Shown here: piece by piece, positions 1 through 8,851 of the stretch
How the letters are laid out: every line of letters starts with the position of its first letter
Numbering within the stretch: position 1 is the first letter of the stretch
Source of the DNA: Maribellus maritimus
Lineage (GTDB): Bacteria > Bacteroidota > Bacteroidia > Bacteroidales > Prolixibacteraceae
Reading direction: 5' to 3'
NCBI RefSeq assembly: GCF_022267315.1
Contig: NZ_JAIKLE010000012.1
Span: forward strand, 62,001-126,000
DNA length: 64,000 nucleotides
Made by a program: the position numbers and the translations under genes
Notes under the pieces: model-generated
What the model saw: the letters and a program-made list of their open reading frames with translations, nothing else
Databases searched by the model: none
What the model was told of the DNA's origin: nothing

Positions 1-98
1 GATTTTAACGATACACTGGTTTGTGCAGTTACATTCAACGATAAAAAAAGTGCAGTTAGAGTCCCGAAGACAAATTTAATATAAGTTATAAGTTTCAT
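1..98 (-). CDS. N-terminus of a secreted protein (partial, runs off left edge)
   Basis: Reading the minus strand from the ATG at 98 gives 32 open codons to the window edge. The first 25 or so residues look like a Sec signal peptide: MKLITYIK, then a hydrophobic run, then a VTAQ cleavage site typical of Bacteroidota exported proteins, followed by TSVSLK. Too little of the mature protein is visible to name it. The SVSL start could suit a receptor with an STN domain, but that is speculation. The gene has the same direction as the receptor cassette to its right, from which about 430 bp separate it. Confidence 0.5.
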   Translation of the reverse strand, partial: MKLITYIKFVFGTLTALFLSLNVTAQTSVSLK

Positions 99-525
99 AG
101 TTGGTTTTATTCATAAAGACTGTAAAATTAGCAAGATTCAGAAAACCGGCAACTTTCACAGCATTATACAGTTATACGGTCAGACTCTGGCTGAAACTAC
201 ATTTTAAAAGCTGCTTTTTATTTTATTTGGCTGTAATATTTTTGTTTTAACCTTACTCAATTTCGTCAGTTTATAACATAACCGTCTGATTTTTTTGATT
301 TATACCGATCGCGTTTTCCGGCGATAAATCATTTTTGTTCTGCTTATTTGTTCGCTGTAGTAAAACAAACAAAAGTATCTGATTAAGATCGAACACTCGA
401 CATAATGATGAACAGTACACAAATAAAAATCAGATAACCAGAGATGTGTGTTTTCGGGGCTGAAGCCCGGAAATTAATGTTTTTTCCAATAACCTCAGCT
501 TAAGCCTGAGGTTATTGAAAACCAT
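99..525. other. Intergenic spacer, AT-rich
   Basis: About 430 bp without a convincing gene. It holds the upstream region of the leftmost minus-strand gene and, at its right end, a nested inverted repeat described separately. No clear TAnnTTTG promoter with a matching TTG element was found for the gene at 98. Confidence 0.5.
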
Positions 526-546
526 CTAACTCAAGGACTTCAGCCC
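457..546. repeat. Nested inverted repeat, REP-like
   Basis: An inner perfect 12-bp inverted repeat (487-498 CAATAACCTCAG and 506-517 CTGAGGTTATTG) surrounds a 7-nt loop CTTAAGC. An outer pair, GGGCTGAAG near 457-466 and CTTCAGCCC at 538-546, could close a larger cruciform around it. There is no T tract, so it does not look like a simple terminator. The GGGCTGAAGCCC word resembles short palindromic extragenic repeats of Bacteroidota. It lies just downstream of, and partly inside, the broken barrel gene. Confidence 0.6.
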
Positions 547-867
547 AATATTTAAAAATCGAACAGTAAAACAAATACAAATGCGAGCTTCTGTGCGTTC
601 TTTCAACCGAAAACATAGTGGCCGCATACGCAAATCACTGTATGCATAAATTTCAGCATGCAACAATCTATAATTGAGACCAATATCAATATGGGTTCTC
701 TCAAATAATTGATAAGAAAGATAAATTCTGATAGCTGACGAAAATCCCTGTTGTTTGTCACTACTTTCAAATATCCCTTCATTTTTGAGGAAATAATAAC
801 CGGCGTTTGCAGTTGCTCCCCACTCAAAATTCTTTTGTGTATTTGTAATTCCTGCTGTAATGCTCAA
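526..867 (-). pseudogene. Broken copy of the 195-aa beta-barrel protein gene
   Basis: The reading frame of about 113 codons matches the N-terminal third of the intact protein at 5907-6494: both share AGITN/TGITN, QKNFE, GATANAGYYF, SDKQQGFSSAI, YLSYQL and GLNYRLLH. The homology fades after about residue 75 and the frame ends in unrelated residues, so the C-terminal two thirds are lost. The signal-peptide start is missing too: a deletion has fused the gene to the 3' end of the upstream receptor gene. It is the last member of the left copy of the duplicated cassette, 12 bp after the receptor at 880-3240. It is almost certainly non-functional. Confidence 0.8.
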
Positions 868-879
868 AATCAGTAAGAC

Positions 880-3240
880 TTAAAATTCATATTTAAAACC
901 AACCGAAGGAATAATCGGAAATAAGGTAATCTGTTTCATCTGGTCGCCTTTTTTATAGTAATACCAAGGGTTTAAACGGTTGTACACATTGTAAACCGAA
1001 AAATCCCAGATAATGGTTTTATCCGCACTCTGCCGCTCGATACGGTAGGAAAGATTGAGGTTGTGAAAATCGGGCATCCGGTAATTATTTACTGAATTTA
1101 TATAACTCCGAGTAGCAAACCAATCGGCACGGTAGCGGGAACCTTCCATAAGCGGCAACGGAATAGCCTGGTATTCCTGTTCCGCCAATGTAATGTATTT
1201 GCCCGATGCAAAATTGAATGTCCCGGATAAGTTCCTTTTTATAACCATGCCTTTTTTACTTTTTTGCCCCAAAAACCAGTTGACATTCACGTTTAACTTG
1301 TGGCGACGATCGTAAGCATAAGGAAAGATTTTACCAAAGTTAATTTCATCAAACTGCCGTGTACTTTTTGAAAGTGTGTAGGCAATCCAACCTGTAAGGT
1401 TGCCGGTTGTTTTTTCGGCCATCAGTTCCAGTCCGTATGATTCTCCTTTGCCGCTGACTACATAATCTTCCCAGCTGTCGCCGCGTTCTTTTAAAGCTGT
1501 TGTTCCGTCTTTATACCTGATTACATCCTGTAGCGACGTATAAAATGTTTCGGCTGAGAATTGATACTTCCCCTTGAGTTTCCAAAATAGTCCTGCAGAA
1601 AATAAATCAGATGTTCCGGGTTTTATTTTATCGGTGGAAGAAACCCAAAGTTCGGTGGGAATTCCAAGCGTGGTGTTTTGTAACTGGTGCAGGTATTGTT
1701 TCATCCGCGACCAGGATACTTTCCCTGACACCTGTTCTGAAAAAAGATAACTCAAAGCAACCCTCGGGCGCAGGCTCCAATAATTTTTGTTTTGTGTTGC
1801 CAGGTTCCCGCCCCGTAAACCAAAACTCCCTTTCAAATTGCCGGGAAGTTCTACTTCGCTTTCGAGGTAAACTTCAGAAATAATATTCCGTGTAAAAATA
1901 TCATCGTTCAATGTAAACGAAGTAGAATCTGATGTATAGGAAATAATCTCAGGGCTGAATTTTTGATTTGAAAGTTGAAACCCGAATTTAAAGCTGACCC
2001 CTGTTTCCGGCAACCAGTCGAAGTCGCCCTTCAGCGACCAGTCGTTCAGATTATTGTAGCCTTTGTATTCATCTTTTCCGTTTTTGTCAAATTTATTTAA
2101 ATACTCCTGCCTGAAACGGCTGTTATAAGCCGAGAAATTAGCAAAGAGCACAGGCGAAAAAATGCGATTCCAGCGCAATACACTGGTCAGATTTTGCCAG
2201 TTGTAACTAAATTTTGTGTAATCCTGGTACCTGCCGCCTCCGTCTTCGGTAACAAAAGCATCGCGCCCGGTATAAAAACTAAGATAAAGGCGGTTGTTGC
2301 GGTTAATCATCCAGTTGGTTTTGGCATTTATGTCCCAAAATCCATAGGTGAGAAGCTGGCTTTCTTCGTTGTTTTGACCTTCCAGCCGCTGGGCTGCCGA
2401 AAGCAACAGGTTAGCCCAGGTTGTGCGCCCGGAAACCATAAACGAAACCTTGTCTTTTACAATGGGCCCTTCCAGCGTATAACGCCCGGCAATGGGGCTG
2501 ACGGAAAAAGTACCCGTGCGTTTTTTCAGGTTTCCTTCCTTCATCCGTACATCGAGTACCGAGCCCAGCCTGCCGCCAAAACGAGCGGGCAGGCTTCCTT
2601 TATACAGTTTGGTTTCGCTAATGGCATCGTTGTTAAAGGCCGACATAAAACCCCACAAATGGTTTACATTATATACAGGTACACCGTCCAACTGGATTAA
2701 GGTTTGGTCGGGACTGCCGCCGCGAACACTAAACCCTGTTGAACCTTCGGTAGAAAAAGAAACCCCTGGCAGTAACTGGATGGCTTTTAACAAATCGGGC
2801 TCGCCCAGCACAGCCGGAATTTGTTCCACCTGTTTTGCATTGAGGCGGTGCATCCCAAATGCGGGCGACAATAAAAAATCTTCCTTCGAAGTTGCGGTTA
2901 CTTTTACCTCTTCAATCGTATTGTTGGCATTTAACTGAACATTCAGAACCGTGTCTTTCGGAATTTTTAGTTTGAAAACAAAAGGTTCGTAACCCACAAA
3001 TCTGAAAACTACTGTTGTTTGTGCAGATGGAATGGTGAGGCTAAAAAAGCCATATTCATTACAGCTCGCACCTTTCCCGCTTTCGGGAACATAAACCGTT
3101 GCGCCCGAAAGCCGTTCACCGGAAGATGCATCGGAAACATATCCGCTTATGGTACTGTTTTGTTGCGAAAAAGCTGGTTGAAATACAATCAGACTAAAAA
3201 GAACGATTGCTACAAATTTTATCTGGTATTTTATATTCAT
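880..3240 (-). CDS. TonB-dependent receptor with carboxypeptidase-regulatory-like domain (left copy)
   Basis: A 786-aa outer-membrane receptor. Residues 1-25 are a signal peptide ending PAFSQ. Residues about 28-110 form a carboxypeptidase-regulatory-like beta domain (ISGYVSDASSGERLSGATV). A plug domain follows at about 130-240 (SVRGGSPDQ, LDGVPVYNVNH, PARFGGRLGSVLD), then a long beta-barrel ending in GFKYEF with the terminal Phe usual for BAM substrates. It starts 2 bp after the DUF4249 lipoprotein gene and must be co-transcribed with it. The paralogue at 6523-8841 is close along its whole length. Such receptors take up a ligand with TonB energy; the ligand cannot be read from the sequence. 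Confidence 0.9.
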   Translation of the reverse strand: MNIKYQIKFVAIVLFSLIVFQPAFSQQNSTISGYVSDASSGERLSGATVYVPESGKGASCNEYGFFSLTIPSAQTTVVFRFVGYEPFVFKLKIPKDTVLNVQLNANNTIEEVKVTATSKEDFLLSPAFGMHRLNAKQVEQIPAVLGEPDLLKAIQLLPGVSFSTEGSTGFSVRGGSPDQTLIQLDGVPVYNVNHLWGFMSAFNNDAISETKLYKGSLPARFGGRLGSVLDVRMKEGNLKKRTGTFSVSPIAGRYTLEGPIVKDKVSFMVSGRTTWANLLLSAAQRLEGQNNEESQLLTYGFWDINAKTNWMINRNNRLYLSFYTGRDAFVTEDGGGRYQDYTKFSYNWQNLTSVLRWNRIFSPVLFANFSAYNSRFRQEYLNKFDKNGKDEYKGYNNLNDWSLKGDFDWLPETGVSFKFGFQLSNQKFSPEIISYTSDSTSFTLNDDIFTRNIISEVYLESEVELPGNLKGSFGLRGGNLATQNKNYWSLRPRVALSYLFSEQVSGKVSWSRMKQYLHQLQNTTLGIPTELWVSSTDKIKPGTSDLFSAGLFWKLKGKYQFSAETFYTSLQDVIRYKDGTTALKERGDSWEDYVVSGKGESYGLELMAEKTTGNLTGWIAYTLSKSTRQFDEINFGKIFPYAYDRRHKLNVNVNWFLGQKSKKGMVIKRNLSGTFNFASGKYITLAEQEYQAIPLPLMEGSRYRADWFATRSYINSVNNYRMPDFHNLNLSYRIERQSADKTIIWDFSVYNVYNRLNPWYYYKKGDQMKQITLFPIIPSVGFKYEF

Positions 3241-3242
3241 GG

Positions 3243-4124
3243 CTAATCCTTCGAGAATTTTTGTGAAACACCGGTGAAAGACCCAAAAATCCCTGTTCCG
3301 CCATGAACATTGGAATACACAGGCTGAGGAGAATAAATAATGGGTGTATCTTCTGCATATAAATCCATCCGTTCCAGCAACAGGCTCGATTTCATATATT
3401 TATCCAGGTGATAATCGGTTGACAAAAGAAATACCGTGATAGGAGAATTAACACATTCCGGCCTAAATAAAATAGAAGTACTATCAGTCAGTTGATTATC
3501 GGAGAATCTTAAATAATAATCGTACTCAAATTTAAATGTGCCTTCACTTGTGTAGCGGTTAAAATCGTCAGCATATTCAAAATCAGAGGATATAATACAG
3601 GCAATATTTTTGTACTGATGTTCAGAAGCTCCCACATATCCGGTTGCTGTAATCCAATAGAAATTATCGTCATCATCGTTGTCCTCCAAAGAAACCTGAT
3701 AGCCTTCTATTGATGAAGCCCGTTTTTCAAACCTAGCTTCTGTTTCTTTTGGAACAGTTGTTTCTCCCCAAATTTTACCGTCACCTGTTTCTGCTTCCAA
3801 ACGGTATTTCAATCCCGGTTTTGGATTGTATACCAAAAAATAAGCGCCAGAATCTGAATAAGTAAAGTGCCCTAGTTCTTTATCATTCTCAAACAGTACG
3901 ATTTCTGCGTCTCTTACTGCTTCAAACGATTCCGCTGAAGTAATATTCTTTGTTTTTGTGAGCCGGGCCACAACAGTATCCTTACTTGTATCAAGAATAC
4001 TGTTTAAAACAAATTGTTGATTTTCTGAACCTATTTTTAAATCAACATTGCTAATACAGGCAAAAAATAAGAATATGCTCGTGCCGGGAAATAAAAATCG
4101 CCTAAAAATTTTTGCAGAAATCAT
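3243..4124 (-). CDS. DUF4249 lipoprotein (left copy)
   Basis: A 293-aa protein with a lipoprotein signal peptide (FLFFAC, lipidated Cys about residue 23) followed by the DUF4249 pattern: strands with a 'NSILDTSKDTVVARLTKTKN' type start and a C-terminal SNVHGGTGIFGSF segment. DUF4249 proteins are encoded beside receptors with a carboxypeptidase-regulatory-like domain and are thought to be surface partners of them; the exact role is unproven. It lies 9 bp after the 235-aa barrel gene and 2 bp before the receptor gene. The right-hand paralogue is at 8852-9733. Confidence 0.85.
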   Translation of the reverse strand: MISAKIFRRFLFPGTSIFLFFACISNVDLKIGSENQQFVLNSILDTSKDTVVARLTKTKNITSAESFEAVRDAEIVLFENDKELGHFTYSDSGAYFLVYNPKPGLKYRLEAETGDGKIWGETTVPKETEARFEKRASSIEGYQVSLEDNDDDDNFYWITATGYVGASEHQYKNIACIISSDFEYADDFNRYTSEGTFKFEYDYYLRFSDNQLTDSTSILFRPECVNSPITVFLLSTDYHLDKYMKSSLLLERMDLYAEDTPIIYSPQPVYSNVHGGTGIFGSFTGVSQKFSKD

Positions 4125-4133
4125 AACATTTTG

Positions 4134-4841
4134 CTAATTCAATTTAAACAAAGGCACATTTATCTTTAGCTGCAGGTAGTTGTTTCGATGATTTATGCCC
4201 AAAGGGACTGAATAATCGAAAAATGAAAGGTGGTACGTTAATCCATATACATACTCCAGCATAACATCAAAAGCCTTAAAGTCGGCGCCAAATGCAAGAC
4301 TGGTGTGATAAAAAATCTTTTTTAAGTAGCGGTCGGTAATATGAACATATTCCCAATCTTTTGAATAATAGGTTAAAGCATACAAATCGACACTCTCATC
4401 AAGCGATTTTGAGAAACCAAAAGCCGGATAAAAAAACAGCTTCTTATTCAAAAAAAGTTTAGCTCCAAGTGAAAACTGTAAATAATGAAATATTTTGTCG
4501 CCAAAGTTCTCTGCTACTGCAGCTTTATATCCGTACCCGGCTGACTCATTAAAAACCAATCCACTTTCCAAATAAATATTATTTACCGAAGTGGAAAGAT
4601 ATTTTGTCTCAAGTATTGGGTGAAACCGGGAAAACAAATCATATTCATAAAACACTCCGACTGAAAAACCTAACCCATTTCCGACTGAATTATTATTGAT
4701 TGGATTCTCAAAAAATTCGACATGCGGATAAAAACGTGCAACTCCACCAGTAAAACCAATCTCGGTGGTTCGTTGAGCTTTTGCACCCAAATTGCACACT
4801 ACAAGAAGGAATACAAAAATTGTTTGGTTTAAACTTTTCAT
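4134..4841 (-). CDS. Small outer-membrane beta-barrel protein, PorT-like type
   Basis: A 235-aa protein with a signal peptide ending in GAKAQ, followed by alternating beta strands (EIGFTGGVARFYP, GFSVGVFYEY, FSLGAKLFLNKKLFFYPAFGF, VMLEYVYGL). The layout fits an eight- to ten-stranded barrel. It is a tandem paralogue of the neighbour at 4880-5512: both begin QR.TEIG.TGG.ARFYP and share NHRNNYLQLK / THRNTYLQLK near the C-terminus. It belongs to the left receptor operon and has no counterpart in the right cassette. The function is unknown. Confidence 0.7.
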   Translation of the reverse strand: MKSLNQTIFVFLLVVCNLGAKAQRTTEIGFTGGVARFYPHVEFFENPINNNSVGNGLGFSVGVFYEYDLFSRFHPILETKYLSTSVNNIYLESGLVFNESAGYGYKAAVAENFGDKIFHYLQFSLGAKLFLNKKLFFYPAFGFSKSLDESVDLYALTYYSKDWEYVHITDRYLKKIFYHTSLAFGADFKAFDVMLEYVYGLTYHLSFFDYSVPLGINHRNNYLQLKINVPLFKLN

Positions 4842-4879
4842 AATATGGTACTATTTTGATTGTAAGTTTTAGCAAGAAA

Positions 4880-5512
4880 TTATCTCAATCTGTATAAGGG
4901 AATCTGCACTTTCAACTGCAGGTATGTATTCCGGTGGGTGGTAGCAAACGGAACCGTTGGATCGTACACAATACGCTGATATTTTAGTCCGTAGGCATAT
5001 TCAAGCAGAATATCAACTCCTCTGAGATTTACCCCTCCTCCAAGTTTTAAATTGTAAGTAGTTTTGTTGATATCTACATCACTGTTTAATGCCCGGGCAA
5101 ACTCAAAGCCCGGATATACAAATAGCTTTTTATTCAGAAAGTATTTTATACCTCCCGAAATGGCTATTTGACTAAACGATGTGTTGTCGTAATTCCCGTA
5201 AATGGGTTGACGCTCATCACCAATCCCCCAGGGGCCTTCAGGATTTTTTTGCAAAAAAACGTCACTGGATAACTTGTAAAAATTTATTTCCACAATTTGG
5301 TGAATTTTGGGTTTCCAGTGGTCTTCAATAAATACTCCCGCCGACCAACCCCAGTCGTTATCCATGGAATTGTTTCGATTTGCCCCCATGTGCTGAGCCT
5401 CGGGATAAAAACGAGCAGCGCCCCCGGTGAGGCCAATTTCGGTGATACGTTGAGCCAATACCGGGTATACAGATAAAATAAATAATAGATTGAGTAAGAA
5501 AAGCTTTTTCAT
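4880..5512 (-). CDS. Small outer-membrane beta-barrel protein, paralogue of the previous
   Basis: A 210-aa exported protein (signal peptide ending VYPVLAQ) with a predicted beta-barrel. Shared motifs with the 235-aa neighbour, 38 bp downstream, show a local tandem duplication followed by divergence. It is the first gene of the left receptor operon. A -7-like word TACTTTTG (minus strand, 5577-5584) lies about 65 bp upstream of its ATG, without a good -33 element. The function is unknown. Confidence 0.7.
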   Translation of the reverse strand: MKKLFLLNLLFILSVYPVLAQRITEIGLTGGAARFYPEAQHMGANRNNSMDNDWGWSAGVFIEDHWKPKIHQIVEINFYKLSSDVFLQKNPEGPWGIGDERQPIYGNYDNTSFSQIAISGGIKYFLNKKLFVYPGFEFARALNSDVDINKTTYNLKLGGGVNLRGVDILLEYAYGLKYQRIVYDPTVPFATTHRNTYLQLKVQIPLYRLR

Positions 5513-5728
5513 TTTGGGTTTATTTGGGTTTAAATTTCTGTTTGCCAGCTGTGTTTTACATCAAAAAAACTAAGTCCAAAAGTAACAAAGAATCGATATT
5601 GAAAATTTGAAACTATGTTAAAAACTAAATTCTAAAATGTAAAAAACAATAAATTAGTTGTACAGAAAAGTCAATCAGTTAAAGCTAATGTTTGTTATTT
5701 CTATCTGGCTGACAAAACACTTAATATT

Positions 5729-5856
5729 CCAAAATTCTGTCTGAAAAAACTTTTCATCACAATCTCTTTTGTTCTCTGTTTCAGTTTTACTCTTTTAAAA
5801 ATTTTTAAGACGGATACAGATTTTCAGGGGAAAATATTTATCAGCTCCCGGTCTGT
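5729..5856 (+). pseudogene. Decayed copy of the rfaE2 promoter region and first codons
   Basis: This stretch aligns base for base with 10176-10310: shared blocks include CTGAAAAAACTTTTCAT, GTTCTCTGTTT, and GGATACAGAT. At the place of the rfaE2 ATG (10252) it has ACG (5810-5812), and the following codons read TDTDFQGKIF against MDTDIQTKIF. The match stops after about 15 codons, beyond which minus-strand cassette sequence resumes. The -7 word TACTTTTG of the intact copy has decayed here to TACTCTTT. It is a relic of a tandem duplication and marks its breakpoint; nothing here should be expressed as RfaE2. Confidence 0.8.
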
Positions 5857-5906
5857 CTCTACTTAGTTTTTAATTTATCATACGATCCTGCCATCACGAC
5901 AGAACA

Positions 5907-6494
5907 CTAAAAGCTCCACAGCGGGTATTCCAACCTGATATAAATCTCCTGATGTTTGAATGATGCCATTAGATAATTCTGACTGTCTTCTATTTTTGCA
6001 TATTTGGTGACATTATTAAACCCACGTTCAAATTGAACCGATATTCGTCCTTTTTTTAAATCAAATCCTGCCCCAAGTTTCCAGGTCATTTCCGTATTTT
6101 GCCCATTGTTGGGAACTTCCTGTAAACTCGTTAAAACAGAAATTCCGGTTGTTGCAAATATTTTCTTTCCGAAATTTTGACGAATTTCAAACGGAACAGC
6201 CAAATAATGCCACGTTACAGCAGGATGCAAATTGCTGTGTGCATAAACTTCAGTATGCAACAATCTATAATTGAGACCAATATCAACATGGGTTCTTCCG
6301 GACAATTGATAAGAAAGATAGGTCCCGATAGCTGACGAAAATCCCTGTTGTTTGTCACTACTTCCAAATATCCCTTCATTTATGGGGAAATAATAACCGG
6401 CGTTTGCAGTTGCTCCCAACTCGAAATTCTTTTGTGCATTTGTAATTCCTGTTGTAATGCTCAAAATCAAAAGACTTAAAATAATTTTTTTCAT
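5907..6494 (-). CDS. Outer-membrane beta-barrel protein, 195 aa
   Basis: An exported protein with a signal peptide of about 20 residues ending TNAQ and a barrel-like strand pattern (ELGATANAGYYF, IGTYLSYQL, VDIGLNYRLLH, WKLGAGFDL, EIYIRLEYPLWSF) ending in Phe. It closes the right receptor cassette, 28 bp after the receptor gene. The truncated copy at 526-867 is its duplicate. A family name cannot be given with confidence; PorT-like barrel is the best description. Confidence 0.75.
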   Translation of the reverse strand: MKKIILSLLILSITTGITNAQKNFELGATANAGYYFPINEGIFGSSDKQQGFSSAIGTYLSYQLSGRTHVDIGLNYRLLHTEVYAHSNLHPAVTWHYLAVPFEIRQNFGKKIFATTGISVLTSLQEVPNNGQNTEMTWKLGAGFDLKKGRISVQFERGFNNVTKYAKIEDSQNYLMASFKHQEIYIRLEYPLWSF

Positions 6495-6522
6495 GGCTCA
6501 ATTTTTAATATGTTCAAAAGAC

Positions 6523-8841
6523 TTAAAATTCATATTTAAAACCAACTGAGGGGATAATTGGAAACAGTGAAACCTGTTTTACCTTACCTTCGCTTTTGTA
6601 ATAATACCAAGGGTTCATCCGGTTGTACACATTGTAAACCGAGAACGACCAGGTAACACTTTTACTGTCGGTTTTTTGTTTTACAATACTGTAACCAATA
6701 TCGAGATGATGGAATGTGGGCATTTTAAAGTTGTTGGGATTGTCGTAAGTTTGGCGTATAACTTCCCAGTCATAATGATAGTCAGCAAGTTCTCTGCCTG
6801 GAGTTAGCAGGCCTTCATATTCCACATCGGCTACACTTAAATTGTTGCCTGACTGTAATGTGAATCCTATTGAAAAAGAACGGGTTGTTTTCCATGATTC
6901 TTTAAACCTGTATTCTGCCAGAAAAGAAACATCATGACGGCGATCATATTTAAACGGAAACCAGTTTCCGTTGTTTAAACCAACATATTTTCTTTCGGAC
7001 CACGACAAGGTATAGGACAACATGCCGGTTAGCCTGCCACTATTCTTTTGAGTCATAAATTCCATTCCGTAAGCCCTGCCTTCACCTACAAGAACATTTC
7101 TATCCCAGGCAGACTCTTTTGGATTTAAAAAAGCCACACCTTCATCGAACCGCACAACATCATGCATCCGTTTATAGTATCCTTCAATGTTAAACGAAAT
7201 TTCATTGCGAATTTGTTTACTCAACCCCATCGTAAACTGCTGTGCCAACTGAGGCCCAACTTTATCGGTTGAAGCGACCCACAAATCAGTTGGCATTCCG
7301 AATGATGAATTGGTTAGCAAATGAATATTTTGAACCATCTGTGTATAGGATGTGGAAATATTTATGTGGGGAAATAATTCAAAACCGGCAGAAAAACGCG
7401 GCTGAATATGGAAGTAATTTTTCCCTTCCGTAAAATATCCTGATAAACGGCCTCCTGCATTTAGTTTTAATTTCCCCAGATCAAAAGCATTCTCAAAATA
7501 CACATCGGCTCGGGCAGCCTGAGTTCTATTTTGATTATTAAACGAAATGTCCGATTCGGTACTTTTTACCTGGATAATGTTCGGGTTGAACACCAAGTGT
7601 GAAAGTTTTGAACCAAACCGAAACGTATATTGAGGAGAAACATAAAAATCAAAATCAGATTTAAACGATATATCCTGAAGTTCAGACGTTGTTTTAAACA
7701 ACGTTTGTGTGTTTTTATCTTTTGCTTTTCCCAACTCATTATGTCGGAAACGGCTGTAGTAAAGAGAAAAATTCGAAAATAACTTTGAAGAAAACACTTT
7801 ATTCCATCGCAATACAGTGGTTATGTTTCCCCAGTTATAGCGGTACCTCGATTTCCAATCGTTTCCTACCCTCGTATTTGAAAACAGATTATCTTTTCCT
7901 GTATAGAGGCTAAGATAGAGCCGGCTTCCCGGATTAAAAATCCAGTTGGCTTTTGTATTTAAATCATAAAAATAGTAACCGTATACCCCCCCTTCTCCAT
8001 TCAATTTCTGAATAGCCGCCATGGGAATATCGAAAAATGTACGACGTGCTGAAACAATAAATGCGCCTTTATCCTGTTTAATGGGGCCTTCATATGTAAA
8101 ACGTCCCGAAACCGGGCTAATGGAAAACACACCGCTGTTTTTGTTTAAATTTCCTTCTTTCATTGAAATGTCCAGCACCGAAGATAAACGCCCTCCATAG
8201 CGGGCAGGAATACCACCTTTTATAAGTACTACATCCTTAACGGCGTCAGTATTAAAAACGGAGAAAAAGCCCATCAGGTGATTTACGTTATATACGGGAA
8301 CCCCATCCAAAAGAATCAGATTTTGATCTGCGCTGCCTCCGCGCACGTTAAAGCTGGCCGTATTTTCAGCCCCCTGTTTTATCCCAGGCATAAACTGGAG
8401 CGTTTTTAAAATATCATGTTCACCTAAAATAACCGGCGCCGATTCGATCATCTGCATTGTAATTCCGGGTTGGCTCAGTATGGATAACTCGGGATTACTT
8501 CGTTTTATTTCATGGCCTCTTACTTTAATTTCCTCTATCTCAATGCCTCTTTGCAGGCTGACATTTAGAAAAGTATCTTTCTCCAAATATAAAACCAAGG
8601 CCTTCTTTTTAAATCCCACAAATCGAATTTCCAGTTGGCAGTTGCCCTCCATATCGGTTAAACTAAAAAAACCATAATTGTTGCTCACCGTACCTTTTCC
8701 CGTAGTTTTATTAAATATTGTTGCCCCTGTCAACCGTTCATCCGAACTGCCGTCGGTTACATAACCGGAAATTGTATGTTTATTTTGGGCATTGATAAAT
8801 AGTGGTGTAAAAAAGGCAAGAATCAATATAAAATTTTTCAT
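6523..8841 (-). CDS. TonB-dependent receptor with carboxypeptidase-regulatory-like domain (right copy)
   Basis: A 772-aa outer-membrane receptor. I chose the ATG at 8841, which begins a clean signal peptide (MKNFILILAFFTPLFINAQ). An upstream in-frame ATG at 8865 would add eight residues and overlap the DUF4249 gene. The regulatory-like domain (TISGYVTDGSSDERLTGAT) is at about 23-100, the plug (NVRGGSADQ, LDGVPVYNVNH, ARYGGRLSSVLD) at about 130-235, and the barrel ends SVGFKYEF. The last 60 residues are almost identical to the left receptor. The central and extracellular parts diverge more, so ligand specificity may differ. Confidence 0.9.
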   Translation of the reverse strand: MKNFILILAFFTPLFINAQNKHTISGYVTDGSSDERLTGATIFNKTTGKGTVSNNYGFFSLTDMEGNCQLEIRFVGFKKKALVLYLEKDTFLNVSLQRGIEIEEIKVRGHEIKRSNPELSILSQPGITMQMIESAPVILGEHDILKTLQFMPGIKQGAENTASFNVRGGSADQNLILLDGVPVYNVNHLMGFFSVFNTDAVKDVVLIKGGIPARYGGRLSSVLDISMKEGNLNKNSGVFSISPVSGRFTYEGPIKQDKGAFIVSARRTFFDIPMAAIQKLNGEGGVYGYYFYDLNTKANWIFNPGSRLYLSLYTGKDNLFSNTRVGNDWKSRYRYNWGNITTVLRWNKVFSSKLFSNFSLYYSRFRHNELGKAKDKNTQTLFKTTSELQDISFKSDFDFYVSPQYTFRFGSKLSHLVFNPNIIQVKSTESDISFNNQNRTQAARADVYFENAFDLGKLKLNAGGRLSGYFTEGKNYFHIQPRFSAGFELFPHINISTSYTQMVQNIHLLTNSSFGMPTDLWVASTDKVGPQLAQQFTMGLSKQIRNEISFNIEGYYKRMHDVVRFDEGVAFLNPKESAWDRNVLVGEGRAYGMEFMTQKNSGRLTGMLSYTLSWSERKYVGLNNGNWFPFKYDRRHDVSFLAEYRFKESWKTTRSFSIGFTLQSGNNLSVADVEYEGLLTPGRELADYHYDWEVIRQTYDNPNNFKMPTFHHLDIGYSIVKQKTDSKSVTWSFSVYNVYNRMNPWYYYKSEGKVKQVSLFPIIPSVGFKYEF

Positions 8842-8851
8842 GCTGCGGGGT

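Noticed and set aside
2194-2938. Two plus-strand open frames (168 and 148 codons) inside the left receptor gene
   Set aside because: They lie antisense to a well-supported receptor, have no recognisable domain and arise from its codon composition.
5513-5728. An additional small gene between the cassettes
   Set aside because: Only AT-rich spacer and a possible -7 word are visible; no frame with a plausible start or domain.
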